5,569 nt of DNA from Deltaproteobacteria bacterium. Its GTDB lineage: Bacteria; Desulfobacterota; Desulfobacteria; Desulfobacterales; JAFDDL01. Where the stretch lies: contig JAFDDL010000276.1 of assembly GCA_019310865.1 (NCBI GenBank), forward strand, positions 1-5,569. The letters are read 5' to 3'. The position numbers were made by a program, and so were the translations under genes. The notes below the pieces were generated by a model. That model saw only the letters and a program-made list of their open reading frames with translations. It searched no databases and was not told the origin of the DNA. This document shows, one piece after another, positions 1 through 5,569 of this stretch (the first letter of the stretch is position 1; each line of letters begins with the position of its first letter).

Positions 1-1222
1 AAACACGACCCGCATCAGCCTCGTTGATCAACGTGTTGCCGTTGGGAAGGCGCTGGGCGTTGGACTCGGCACAACTGAAAAAGGCCTGGGAAGCCAGAGA
101 GTGACTTGGGGCATGGCCCAGCTGTTTCGCTGAGTATTCCCAAACAAGCTTCCGGGTAATGGGATTGAATTCGGTAACCGATGAGTAGGGCTTGCCATTG
201 TTGAAGACCAGGATATTTCCCTCGCCGGGAAGACCCCTTGGGATCATGTGGGCGTTATGCAGCATGCCGCCGGTATAAAAAGGCTCCTGGTGGTACTGGA
301 AACCTAGATGCGCCAATTCCGGGTACTCTTTATAGTCCGGACCCACCCACCACACAATCTCACCCGTCTTTCTGGAGATGATGAAAATCGTGTCGCCGAT
401 GGTGTTGTCGCAGATAATGTTGTCCGGGTGGAAGCGCTCGTCGCCCTGGTCGAACCACTTGTTGGGCCCCAGGTAGGATGCCGTGTTGATAACCCGAATG
501 GTGGGATGAGCCGCTTGGCCGCCTTCACTAAGCTTGCCGTAAGCATGTTTTTCCAGACCACCGATTTTTTTCACCCACTCTTCAACGTGATCGCCGGCAA
601 TCCACTCCCAGAGGATCTTACCTTCCCAGCTGACTTCGTAAATGCTGCTGTTCAGATATCCGAGCTTTCCCTTGGCTGAAAGAATAAGGGTCTTACCGCC
701 CTTGGTGTTCGGCTCCATTCCCGGTGCGTAATAACCGGTGGGGGAACCCTCGCGCTGCCAGTCGTGGTGTTGTCTGGCACTCCAATACGGTTTGCTGTCC
801 TTCTTTCCGGTATCCTGAACCTGCTCATATTTGTCGAACTTCCAGACGATATTGCCCTCGAAGTCAATCTGGACAAGATCAAATCCAAGAAAAGCCTGGG
901 CGGTGGGAATCTTGGGGTTGGAATTCCACAAGTGTTTGCCTGGCTTGGTCATGCCGCCCATGGCAAATCCGCCGGGCAGGATCTTGGTGGGGTAACTGTG
1001 CAAGGGCCATCGATGAACCACCTTTCCATTCATATCGATCAGCAGGGTTGTGCCCTGCCCGGTCCGGGCATCCTCAAGGGGGGCGATCATGGTGTAACCG
1101 CTCCAGGCTTTATCAGGATCATAAATAGTGGTTCCAGTTGGAAAAACGGTCGGTGAAGCAGTCAGCGTCGCTGGTAATACAAACGCCATAACCAATGAGA
1201 GTAAAATAAAGCGTTTCTTCAT
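1..1222 (-). CDS. Exported aryl-sulfate sulfotransferase-like beta-propeller protein (3' end outside window)
   Basis: The frame stays open for 407 codons from the ATG at 1222-1220 to the window edge, so the C-terminus is missing. Residues 1-22 form a signal peptide (MKKR, a hydrophobic core, then LTA before SP), placing the enzyme in the periplasm. Repeated propeller-blade patterns follow, such as GNIVWKF, GKILWEW, GEIVWWVGP, RKLVWEY and a closing LPNGNTLI. ASST enzymes move a sulfuryl group from one phenol to another through a histidine intermediate. Matching from memory to E. coli-type ASST, HHDW (152-155) fits the first catalytic His, FHPDN (264-268) with R284 fits the His/Asn/Arg cluster (Asn-to-Arg spacing 16 in both), and H322 in LHNAH fits the nucleophile. 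The His-Asn pair is HPDN here rather than HxN. Only C271 and C384 occur in the visible mature part. It is transcribed away from the operon on the right. The family call is firm; substrate and true sulfotransfer activity are unproven. Confidence 0.85.
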   Translation of the reverse strand, partial: MKKRFILLSLVMAFVLPATLTASPTVFPTGTTIYDPDKAWSGYTMIAPLEDARTGQGTTLLIDMNGKVVHRWPLHSYPTKILPGGFAMGGMTKPGKHLWNSNPKIPTAQAFLGFDLVQIDFEGNIVWKFDKYEQVQDTGKKDSKPYWSARQHHDWQREGSPTGYYAPGMEPNTKGGKTLILSAKGKLGYLNSSIYEVSWEGKILWEWIAGDHVEEWVKKIGGLEKHAYGKLSEGGQAAHPTIRVINTASYLGPNKWFDQGDERFHPDNIICDNTIGDTIFIISRKTGEIVWWVGPDYKEYPELAHLGFQYHQEPFYTGGMLHNAHMIPRGLPGEGNILVFNNGKPYSSVTEFNPITRKLVWEYSAKQLGHAPSHSLASQAFFSCAESNAQRLPNGNTLINEADAGRV

Positions 1223-1229
1223 GAACAGT

Positions 1230-1235
1230 CTCCTT
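1230..1235 (-). promoter_or_regulatory. Ribosome binding site of the sulfotransferase-like gene
   Basis: Read on the minus strand this is AAGGAG, seven bases before the ATG at 1222. It is a near-perfect Shine-Dalgarno sequence and, with the signal peptide that directly follows, fixes the start codon. A possible -10 box (TATAGT, minus strand, 1265-1260) lies further upstream, but no convincing -35 box accompanies it. Confidence 0.8.
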
Positions 1236-1354
1236 TCTCTGGTGCAAATTAATTTGAAAACTATACGAACAATGTGAGAATTGACTTGTACCCAATCTTA
1301 AGCAATGTCCGTACCAGATCCGGCTAATAGACCGGCAAAGATAATAAGTACAGC

Positions 1355-1384
1355 TGGATAGGTGTTTTTCATGATGAAAATAAT
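1355..1384 (+). promoter_or_regulatory. Candidate sigma70-type promoter of the plus-strand operon
   Basis: TGGATA (1355-1360; 4 of 6 matches to TTGACA) and AATAAT (1379-1384; 5 of 6 matches to TATAAT) are 18 bases apart. The palindrome at 1366-1380 fills most of the spacer and touches the -10 box, as many repressor sites do. Transcription from here would give a leader of more than 300 bases carrying all the stem-loops at 1410-1692. The hexamer matches are modest and could be chance. Confidence 0.25.
1366..1380. promoter_or_regulatory. Operator-like 7-1-7 palindrome
   Basis: TTTTCATGATGAAAA reads the same on both strands apart from its single central base: two perfect 7-base arms around one G. 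It lies in the intergenic region between divergent genes and overlaps the candidate promoter spacer. The form suits a dimeric helix-turn-helix regulator. I do not recognise it as the site of a named regulator. Confidence 0.4.
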
Positions 1385-1409
1385 AGATGCATCCTCACGC
1401 TGCCGCACC

Positions 1410-1456
1410 GCATCCGACGAAATATAGACGGGTCGTCGACATTTCGTATGGATTGC
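1410..1456 (+). repeat. Long imperfect stem-loop
   Basis: Bases 1417-1423 pair perfectly with 1441-1447 (7 bp). After a small internal loop, 1412-1415 pair with 1450-1453 and, past one bulged base, 1410-1411 pair with 1455-1456. The loop holds a further 4-bp hairpin (1427-1430 with 1434-1437, loop GGT). No T-run follows, so it is not an ordinary intrinsic terminator. It could be a leader RNA element or a DNA-level inverted repeat bound by a protein. Confidence 0.5.
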
Positions 1457-1502
1457 TCGCCTATCGATGGGAAAAATTCTAAATTATTATCACCTGAACC
1501 TT

Positions 1503-1620
1503 GCAGGAGCCGGAGAGTCATCTGCAAGATACTTAAAGGTACTTAAGGGTGGAGCCATCCCGCTTGTAGCAGGATTGCGAACCTTTAATAACACAACAGA
1601 TGGAAGTCTCCGGCTTATGC
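1503..1620 (+). ncRNA. Putative structured leader RNA element with long-range closing helix
   Basis: Bases 1508-1516 (AGCCGGAGA) pair perfectly with 1607-1615. Past a 2/4 internal loop, 1519-1524 (CATCTG) pair with 1597-1602. On the outside, 1503-1505 pair with 1618-1620 beyond a mismatch and a wobble. Inside the closed region are smaller possible hairpins: 1532-1536 with 1543-1547; 1547-1551 with 1556-1560, sharing base 1547 with the previous one; and a short one at 1571-1584. A long closing helix around small stems is typical of structured leader RNAs. I compared it mentally with common riboswitches, group II intron domain V and integron attC sites and found no match. It ends 88 bases before the preferred start of the membrane protein gene. 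Confidence 0.4.
1530..1549 (+). repeat. Tandem 10-bp direct repeat
   Basis: TACTTAAAGG is followed at once by TACTTAAGGG, nine of ten bases identical. The 10-base period is about one helical turn, so both copies would face the same side of the DNA. The unit lies inside the loop of the larger inverted repeat at 1503-1620 and also lets 1532-1547 form a 5-bp hairpin. Confidence 0.6.
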
Positions 1621-1645
1621 GTGGAAGGGGCACACTTATTGCAGA

Positions 1646-1692
1646 CCAATGGTGTCATGCGGTTTTAATGAACGCGTATTGAGCACAATTGG
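1646..1692 (+). repeat. Imperfect hairpin over the upstream start codon
   Basis: CCAAT at 1646-1650 pairs with ATTGG at 1688-1692. Past a mismatch, 1652-1655 pair with 1683-1686 (one wobble), and a bulged upper stem brings GCG and CGC together. The fold would bury the in-frame ATG at 1649 and leave the ATG at 1709 just downstream in open sequence. Pairing is interrupted, so this is weaker than the two hairpins before it. Confidence 0.3.
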
Positions 1693-1708
1693 ATCGACCA
1701 AAGAATTT

Positions 1709-4207
1709 ATGAATTTTCTCACTTCACATATATCCGACAATCATGCAGCGGCATACCGAAACAAACTCCTTTCGGTTGCCTACATGCTTTCGGGATGCTG
1801 TGGGCTCATTTACCAGACGATCTGGATTCGGAAATTCACGCTGGTTTTCGGCTCAACCATCTTCTCCATGAGTATGGTAATTGCCGTTTTTTTCGGGGGT
1901 CTGGCACTCGGAAGCCATACGTTCGGGAAAGTGTCCAAAAGGACGGGGCATCCGGTGCGTCTCTATGCCGTGATGGAAATCATCATCAGCCTTTACGCAT
2001 TGGCGTTCCCGATGATGCTGGGCTTAATGGATCGGGTGTATGCGTCCCTATATTCATCCATATCCCACGATTTTATCATTTTAATCCTGGTCAAAGCTCT
2101 TTTATGCTGTTTGCTCCTTCTTCCGCCCACGGCGATCATGGGCGGAACCTTGCCCATCCTCGCCAGGCATTTCATAAAAAGAATTCCGGATGTCGGAAGG
2201 CAAACCGGCCTGATATACGGGTTAAACACGCTCGGTGCCGCCATGGGATGTCTACTGGCTGGATACCTGTTGTTACACAGTCTTGGCATTTCCCAAACAA
2301 ATACGCTCACCGGTCTCACCAATCTTGCAATCGGTATCCTGGTGTGGTTCTTACGTGGTCAAGCTTCCGACAATAGAGGGCTCCCTTCCGAAATAATTGC
2401 CCAGCAAGGTCTCGAGCAAAGCCCAGTAAAGGCGGCACACCGGTCCGGTTTGCTACTCATCACGATGATCTGTTTCGGCGTATCCGGATTTGTATCCATA
2501 TCCTACGAGATCATCTGGCTCCGATACATTCTCCTGTACCTGCGTGATACCAGTTATCTGACCTCAGGCATCATTACCATTTTTATTTTCGGAACGGCCT
2601 TGGGAAGCTTTTTGTATGGAAGGCATGCAAACCGCGCTCGACACCCGCTGGCCGTATTGGGATTCCTTCAACTGGGTATCGGGCTGTCCACTATAATCGC
2701 AATTTACCTGCCCATCCCCTGGTACCATGACATTGTCGAGGCCGGGGAAGGCAGTTCGGTAAACACCCTGGGTTTCCTGTTTTTGCTGCTGATTGTGCCC
2801 ACGCTTCTCATGGGGGCAACCTTTCCGGCTGTTGTCCGAATCATAGGTAATGAAATCAAGTCGGTGGGCAATCGCATCGGCCAGGCGTATGCCGTTAACA
2901 CACTGGGCGCCATTCTGGGTTCCCTTGCTGTGGGCTTTTTTCTTTTTATGGTTATGGGACTTCAAACGGCGCTTTATATCCTGTTTGGATTGAATATGGC
3001 AGCGGCATTCATTTTAATACTGAAAGAAAGCAAATCGTTTAATAAAGGGTGGGCGGCCATCCCCCTTGCCCTGTGCTGCCTGTTTCCAATCATCAATGAG
3101 GGCTTTTTTAAGTGCCATGTCCCGGAGCAAATCATCCAGAGGATCAGCCAGGGAAATGACATCCTGGAAATCAGCGAGGGGGTTACCGGCACGGCCTGGG
3201 TAACCAGGTCACCACGCTTCGACCAGGTAAGTCTTCTCGACAACCGAACCGTCATCAGTCGAAGCGATTCGTCGGGCTTTGTCATTCAGGGTTTCATACC
3301 GCAACTTCTAATGCCGGAGATTCCCAAACGAGTTCTGGGACTGTGTTTCGGTGGTGGGCTCTCGTATTATGCGGGTAGACTGTTTCCAGAAACAAAGCAC
3401 CTCGATCTTGTGGACATCTCCAGGCATAATATGGATCTGGCCCTGAAACACATCCCTCTGAACAGAGGGTTTGAAACAGACCCAAGGGCTAGATTCGTTG
3501 TGGATGATGCGTATAACTATGTCAAATACACCCATCTTAAATACGATCTTGTCATCATGGATCCGACACCGCCGGTGTTTAGTTATCGATGTGCCGCACT
3601 CTACACCCGGGAGTTCTATACATTTGCACGGAGTCGTTTAACCCGCAGCGGTTTCTTTTCCCAAGTGCTGCCGCTGGGGCACATGTCCGATGAAGAAACG
3701 GTGAATGTGATGAAAACATTCGCATCCGTATTCCCCCATTGTCTGTTGTGGTGGAACGGGTATGAACCCGTGATGATCGGCTCAAACCGGGAATTTAAAT
3801 TTGATGTTCACCAAATCAACAGCCGCATCACCCGACCGGATATCAATAAGGGGCTGGATATCTATTCAAAAGAAGCGGATTACACGCGCCTGAGTCATTT
3901 CCTATCAGGGCTGCTATTGACATCCGGGGATTTTAAAAAGGTCGGGGCATCCGGCACCATCTATACAAACGATCTCAACCGTCTGGAGCTGTCATCGTGG
4001 GATAATATCAATATGGATAACATCACCCGAATCCATCAAAGCCTCACCCCATGGACGGATGCGGTAGCTTTATTCGTTGGATTGGATTTGAAAAAGTATG
4101 CCCCGCAGCTAACGGCAAGACGCGAATATCTCATGGGCATACTCTACAAAATTAACCGGACGGGCGTGCTTCAAGCCAGATCCGGTGAACCGGTTTTCAA
4201 ACTATAA
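1709..4207 (+). CDS. Polytopic membrane protein with C-terminal spermidine-synthase-like domain (MFS/spermidine synthase fusion family)
   Basis: 832 residues counted from the ATG at 1709. Residues about 20-465 hold roughly 13 membrane segments in two homologous halves: SGCCGLIYQTIWIR (28-41) matches GVSGFVSISYEIIWLR (257-272), PTAIMGGTLP matches PTLLMGATFP, and the second NTLG motif lies 224 residues after the first. The soluble C-terminus is aminopropyltransferase-like: glycine-rich GLCFGGG (544-550), acidic D569 at the SAM-ribose position, D600 in VVDDA, D618 in VIMDPTPP at the catalytic Asp position, and Q652 in FFSQVLPL. SAM or decarboxylated SAM binding is therefore likely; product and polyamine acceptor are unknown. 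The family is widespread and poorly characterised, often called 'fused MFS/spermidine synthase'. It looks like the first gene of an operon, 25 bases before the next. An in-frame ATG at 1649 would add 20 residues, but neither start has a good Shine-Dalgarno; 1709 is preferred because the added residues look like leader translation and fall in a hairpin. Confidence 0.9.
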   Translation: MNFLTSHISDNHAAAYRNKLLSVAYMLSGCCGLIYQTIWIRKFTLVFGSTIFSMSMVIAVFFGGLALGSHTFGKVSKRTGHPVRLYAVMEIIISLYALAFPMMLGLMDRVYASLYSSISHDFIILILVKALLCCLLLLPPTAIMGGTLPILARHFIKRIPDVGRQTGLIYGLNTLGAAMGCLLAGYLLLHSLGISQTNTLTGLTNLAIGILVWFLRGQASDNRGLPSEIIAQQGLEQSPVKAAHRSGLLLITMICFGVSGFVSISYEIIWLRYILLYLRDTSYLTSGIITIFIFGTALGSFLYGRHANRARHPLAVLGFLQLGIGLSTIIAIYLPIPWYHDIVEAGEGSSVNTLGFLFLLLIVPTLLMGATFPAVVRIIGNEIKSVGNRIGQAYAVNTLGAILGSLAVGFFLFMVMGLQTALYILFGLNMAAAFILILKESKSFNKGWAAIPLALCCLFPIINEGFFKCHVPEQIIQRISQGNDILEISEGVTGTAWVTRSPRFDQVSLLDNRTVISRSDSSGFVIQGFIPQLLMPEIPKRVLGLCFGGGLSYYAGRLFPETKHLDLVDISRHNMDLALKHIPLNRGFETDPRARFVVDDAYNYVKYTHLKYDLVIMDPTPPVFSYRCAALYTREFYTFARSRLTRSGFFSQVLPLGHMSDEETVNVMKTFASVFPHCLLWWNGYEPVMIGSNREFKFDVHQINSRITRPDINKGLDIYSKEADYTRLSHFLSGLLLTSGDFKKVGASGTIYTNDLNRLELSSWDNINMDNITRIHQSLTPWTDAVALFVGLDLKKYAPQLTARREYLMGILYKINRTGVLQARSGEPVFKL

Positions 4208-4220
4208 CAGAAATAAGTCT

Positions 4221-4225
4221 GGAGG
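4221..4225 (+). promoter_or_regulatory. Ribosome binding site deciding the start of the HhH protein gene
   Basis: GGAGG lies seven bases before the ATG at 4233. It selects this start over the in-frame ATG at 4185, which lies inside the preceding gene and would place 16 polar residues ahead of the signal peptide. Confidence 0.85.
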
Positions 4226-4232
4226 TTACCCA

Positions 4233-4580
4233 ATGAGAACAAAAAACATCTCACCTTTTATGCTGGTATTACTTGCCGCGCTGCTTCTATTTCCTGCATC
4301 CATGGCGCTTGCCGAGGACGACGGGATCATCAGTTACAACACGGCAACGGCTGAAGAGCTCATGCAGCATGAAGACCTGGAGGTTCCAGAGGACATTGCC
4401 AACGCCATCGTGGCGTACAGAGAGAAGAACGGGCCGTTCAAATCCCCGGAGGATCTTTTAAAAGTCCCCGGAATAACGAGCGAAATTCTTGAAGATCTCA
4501 ACCCCGTCTTCAGCGAGGAAGGCGGCGATATCATATACGATCCGGATGCGGAACCGGCCCTGGCGCCTTCTAAATGCTGA
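4233..4580 (+). CDS. Exported acidic ComEA-like helix-hairpin-helix protein
   Basis: 115 residues. Residues 1-27 are a signal peptide (MRTK, a hydrophobic stretch, ALA before EDD). The mature protein of 88 residues carries a ComEA-type double helix-hairpin-helix domain: YNTATAEELMQ, then AIVAYREKNGPFKSPEDLLK and VPGITSEILEDL. In ComEA and relatives this domain binds DNA backbone through GIG-type hairpins. Here the first GIG is replaced by EVP and the second by GIT. The mature part has about 22 Asp/Glu against 5 Lys/Arg, and the chain ends in Cys, its only cysteine. DNA binding therefore looks unlikely; a protein-protein role in the periplasm is my inference. It lies 25 bases after the membrane/spermidine-synthase gene and 33 before the next exported protein, with a good Shine-Dalgarno. 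The fold assignment is solid, the function open. Confidence 0.85.
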   Translation: MRTKNISPFMLVLLAALLLFPASMALAEDDGIISYNTATAEELMQHEDLEVPEDIANAIVAYREKNGPFKSPEDLLKVPGITSEILEDLNPVFSEEGGDIIYDPDAEPALAPSKC

Positions 4581-4613
4581 TGGGTACAGTGAGAGAGAGG
4601 GCTTAGCGTCATT

Positions 4614-5569
4614 ATGAAATCTGATGTTCGTCAGTGTCTATCATTCATCATCATCATCACCGCTATCCTGCTGTTGGTCGGCGCCTTGTCGGGTGCCGCC
4701 GCAACACAAGAGAGCCCCCACGGTCTTGAACCCGCCGACGATATGGCCTTTATACCCAAACTGGACGGGCTGCGAAACAAGACCTTCCGGAATCATTACG
4801 GGAAGAAAAAGGCCCTGTCCGAGGCGGTTGTGCTGCGCCGCAGCACCATTGAGGACGGCAGGGCCACTGTGCCGGCAGCCGGCCTATTCTATATCTCAGA
4901 AACCAGCGAAGATGCTCAGCCGTTCATGCGCGATCCGTTTCTGGTCCTGGGGGAGCATGCCTACCTGGTGGATTTGACTTCCGGCAAACAGGTTGTCACG
5001 GATTTTAAGGTCAAGATCGGAGAAAAAGTACCGGTTGCCAACACCGGATACCGTATGTGGTTCGATTACGCCACGGACCATTACGAAAAACCCTACGCGG
5101 AGCTGGCCCTCATCTCCCCGTCAGGCGGCTGGCCCCTGGAGTTTCCCATCGCCACCGAGTTTCCCGGCCGGGAAGCGGTTCGCGATTTGAAGGTATCGGA
5201 AGGGTATGTGGATCAGCTTGAAAAATTCTATCTGGATAAGGAGTACTTTTACGGTGCCACACGCTTCAAGGCCCGCAAGATCGGCTTTAAAGAGGCCGAA
5301 TTTGAAACTGTTGAATTTCCCGAAATCTCCCAGGCCACCTTTTCCATGCATCGACCCATCGTATTGGATGTCCGCCAGGAGGATTATCGCTTCTATTTTA
5401 ACAAGCGCATCTATGCATTTCGCCGGCCGGACGGGTTTCTGGTGAGGGTAACGGATTTTTGGGGCAACAAGGTCTTTTCTGAAAAGCTGATAAGGCCCAT
5501 CACCGCCCAGGGCTACAAGTCCGTCGCTTCTGAAAAGGACAGCTACCACCTGACCATCCCGGAGTTGGA
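4614..5569 (+). CDS. Exported protein of unknown function (3' end outside window)
   Basis: The frame is open for 318 codons from the ATG at 4614 to the right edge, so the gene is cut. Residues 1-30 form a signal peptide: MKSDVRQC, a long hydrophobic run containing four Ile in a row, then SGAAA. The mature part has no cysteine in view, no further membrane segment, and many alternating aromatic/charged stretches (RFYFNKRIYAF, FLVRVTDFWGNKVF) that suggest a beta-rich, possibly Ig-like, fold. I do not recognise the family. A purine-rich GAGAGAGAGG at 4591-4600 is the only candidate ribosome site and sits rather far (13 bases) from the ATG, so translation may be weak or coupled to the gene 33 bases upstream. 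The start is chosen because it directly precedes a well-formed signal peptide. Its place in the operon suggests it works in the periplasm or at the outer membrane with the two preceding products. Confidence 0.75.
   Translation, partial: MKSDVRQCLSFIIIITAILLLVGALSGAAATQESPHGLEPADDMAFIPKLDGLRNKTFRNHYGKKKALSEAVVLRRSTIEDGRATVPAAGLFYISETSEDAQPFMRDPFLVLGEHAYLVDLTSGKQVVTDFKVKIGEKVPVANTGYRMWFDYATDHYEKPYAELALISPSGGWPLEFPIATEFPGREAVRDLKVSEGYVDQLEKFYLDKEYFYGATRFKARKIGFKEAEFETVEFPEISQATFSMHRPIVLDVRQEDYRFYFNKRIYAFRRPDGFLVRVTDFWGNKVFSEKLIRPITAQGYKSVASEKDSYHLTIPEL

Larger units (their letters stand above)
1223..1708. other. Divergent intergenic region with palindrome and structured leader
   Basis: This stretch separates the minus-strand sulfotransferase-like gene from the plus-strand operon, so it should hold promoters for both. 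I see no believable protein here: the one open frame of note (1467-1682, 71 codons) has no Shine-Dalgarno and no recognisable domain. The right half is instead rich in inverted repeats (1366-1380, 1410-1456, 1503-1620, 1646-1692), listed separately. The left part (1240-1350) is AT-rich and holds only weak promoter-like hexamers, for example TTGAAA at 1254 followed 16 bases later by GAGAAT. Confidence 0.7.

Noticed and set aside
308..1156. Plus-strand frames opposite the sulfotransferase-like gene
   Set aside because: They mirror the codon pattern of the uninterrupted minus-strand gene, which has a signal peptide, ribosome site and family motifs.
1281..1308. Promoter starting with TTGACT
   Set aside because: The -35 box is good, but no acceptable -10 box occurs 16-18 bases downstream.
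1410..1456. Intrinsic terminator
   Set aside because: The stem is strong, but neither strand has a T-run after it.
1572..1583. T-arm-like sequence on the minus strand (GGTTCGCAATCC)
   Set aside because: The T-stem does not extend and no acceptor, D or anticodon arms can be fitted; not a tRNA.
1503..1620. Integron attC site or group II intron remnant
   Set aside because: The attC core ends (GTTRRRY/RYYYAAC) and the conserved domain V sequence are absent.
1467..1682. 71-codon plus-strand frame in the intergenic region
   Set aside because: No Shine-Dalgarno, no recognisable domain, overlaps the strong inverted repeat at 1503-1620 and the other gene's possible start; more likely non-coding.
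4185..4232. Upstream in-frame ATG for the HhH protein
   Set aside because: Inside the preceding gene, no ribosome site, and it would add polar residues before the signal peptide.
4624..4977. 117-codon plus-strand frame
   Set aside because: Ser/Pro/Arg-rich shadow in another frame of the gene starting at 4614, which has a proper signal peptide.
5121..5549. 142-codon minus-strand frame
   Set aside because: Lies wholly opposite the exported protein gene, with no ribosome site and no motif.

Overview
The window looks like chromosomal DNA of a Gram-negative bacterium. Most likely it is a Desulfobacterota ('deltaproteobacterial') sulfate reducer or a relative. That guess rests on the mix of families (periplasmic arylsulfotransferase, fused membrane/spermidine-synthase protein, exported ComEA-like protein), the roughly balanced base composition and the Shine-Dalgarno-led genes; no marker gene fixes the taxonomy. 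I see no RNA gene, CRISPR array or insertion sequence.

Layout. Bases 1-1222, minus strand: the first 407 codons of an exported aryl-sulfate sulfotransferase-like beta-propeller enzyme, whose C-terminus lies beyond the left edge. Bases 1223-1708: a 486-base divergent intergenic region with an operator-like 7-1-7 palindrome (1366-1380), a stem-loop (1410-1456), a large multi-helix fold (1503-1620) enclosing a tandem 10-bp repeat, and a weaker hairpin (1646-1692) over the next gene's possible upstream start. Bases 1709-4207, plus strand: an 832-residue polytopic membrane protein with a duplicated transporter-like half and a C-terminal spermidine-synthase-like domain. Bases 4233-4580: a small exported, very acidic ComEA-like helix-hairpin-helix protein. 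Bases 4614-5569: an exported protein of unknown family, cut by the right edge.

The three plus-strand genes are 25 and 33 bases apart with no terminator visible between them, so they are probably one operon. All four genes encode membrane or exported proteins, so the locus works at the cell envelope. The most interesting proposal, which is inference, is a small envelope system. In it a membrane-anchored SAM-binding (aminopropyltransferase-like) protein acts with an acidic HhH protein that has lost the DNA-binding hairpin residues, and with an exported partner of unknown fold, under a long structured leader. The divergent sulfotransferase may share its regulation.
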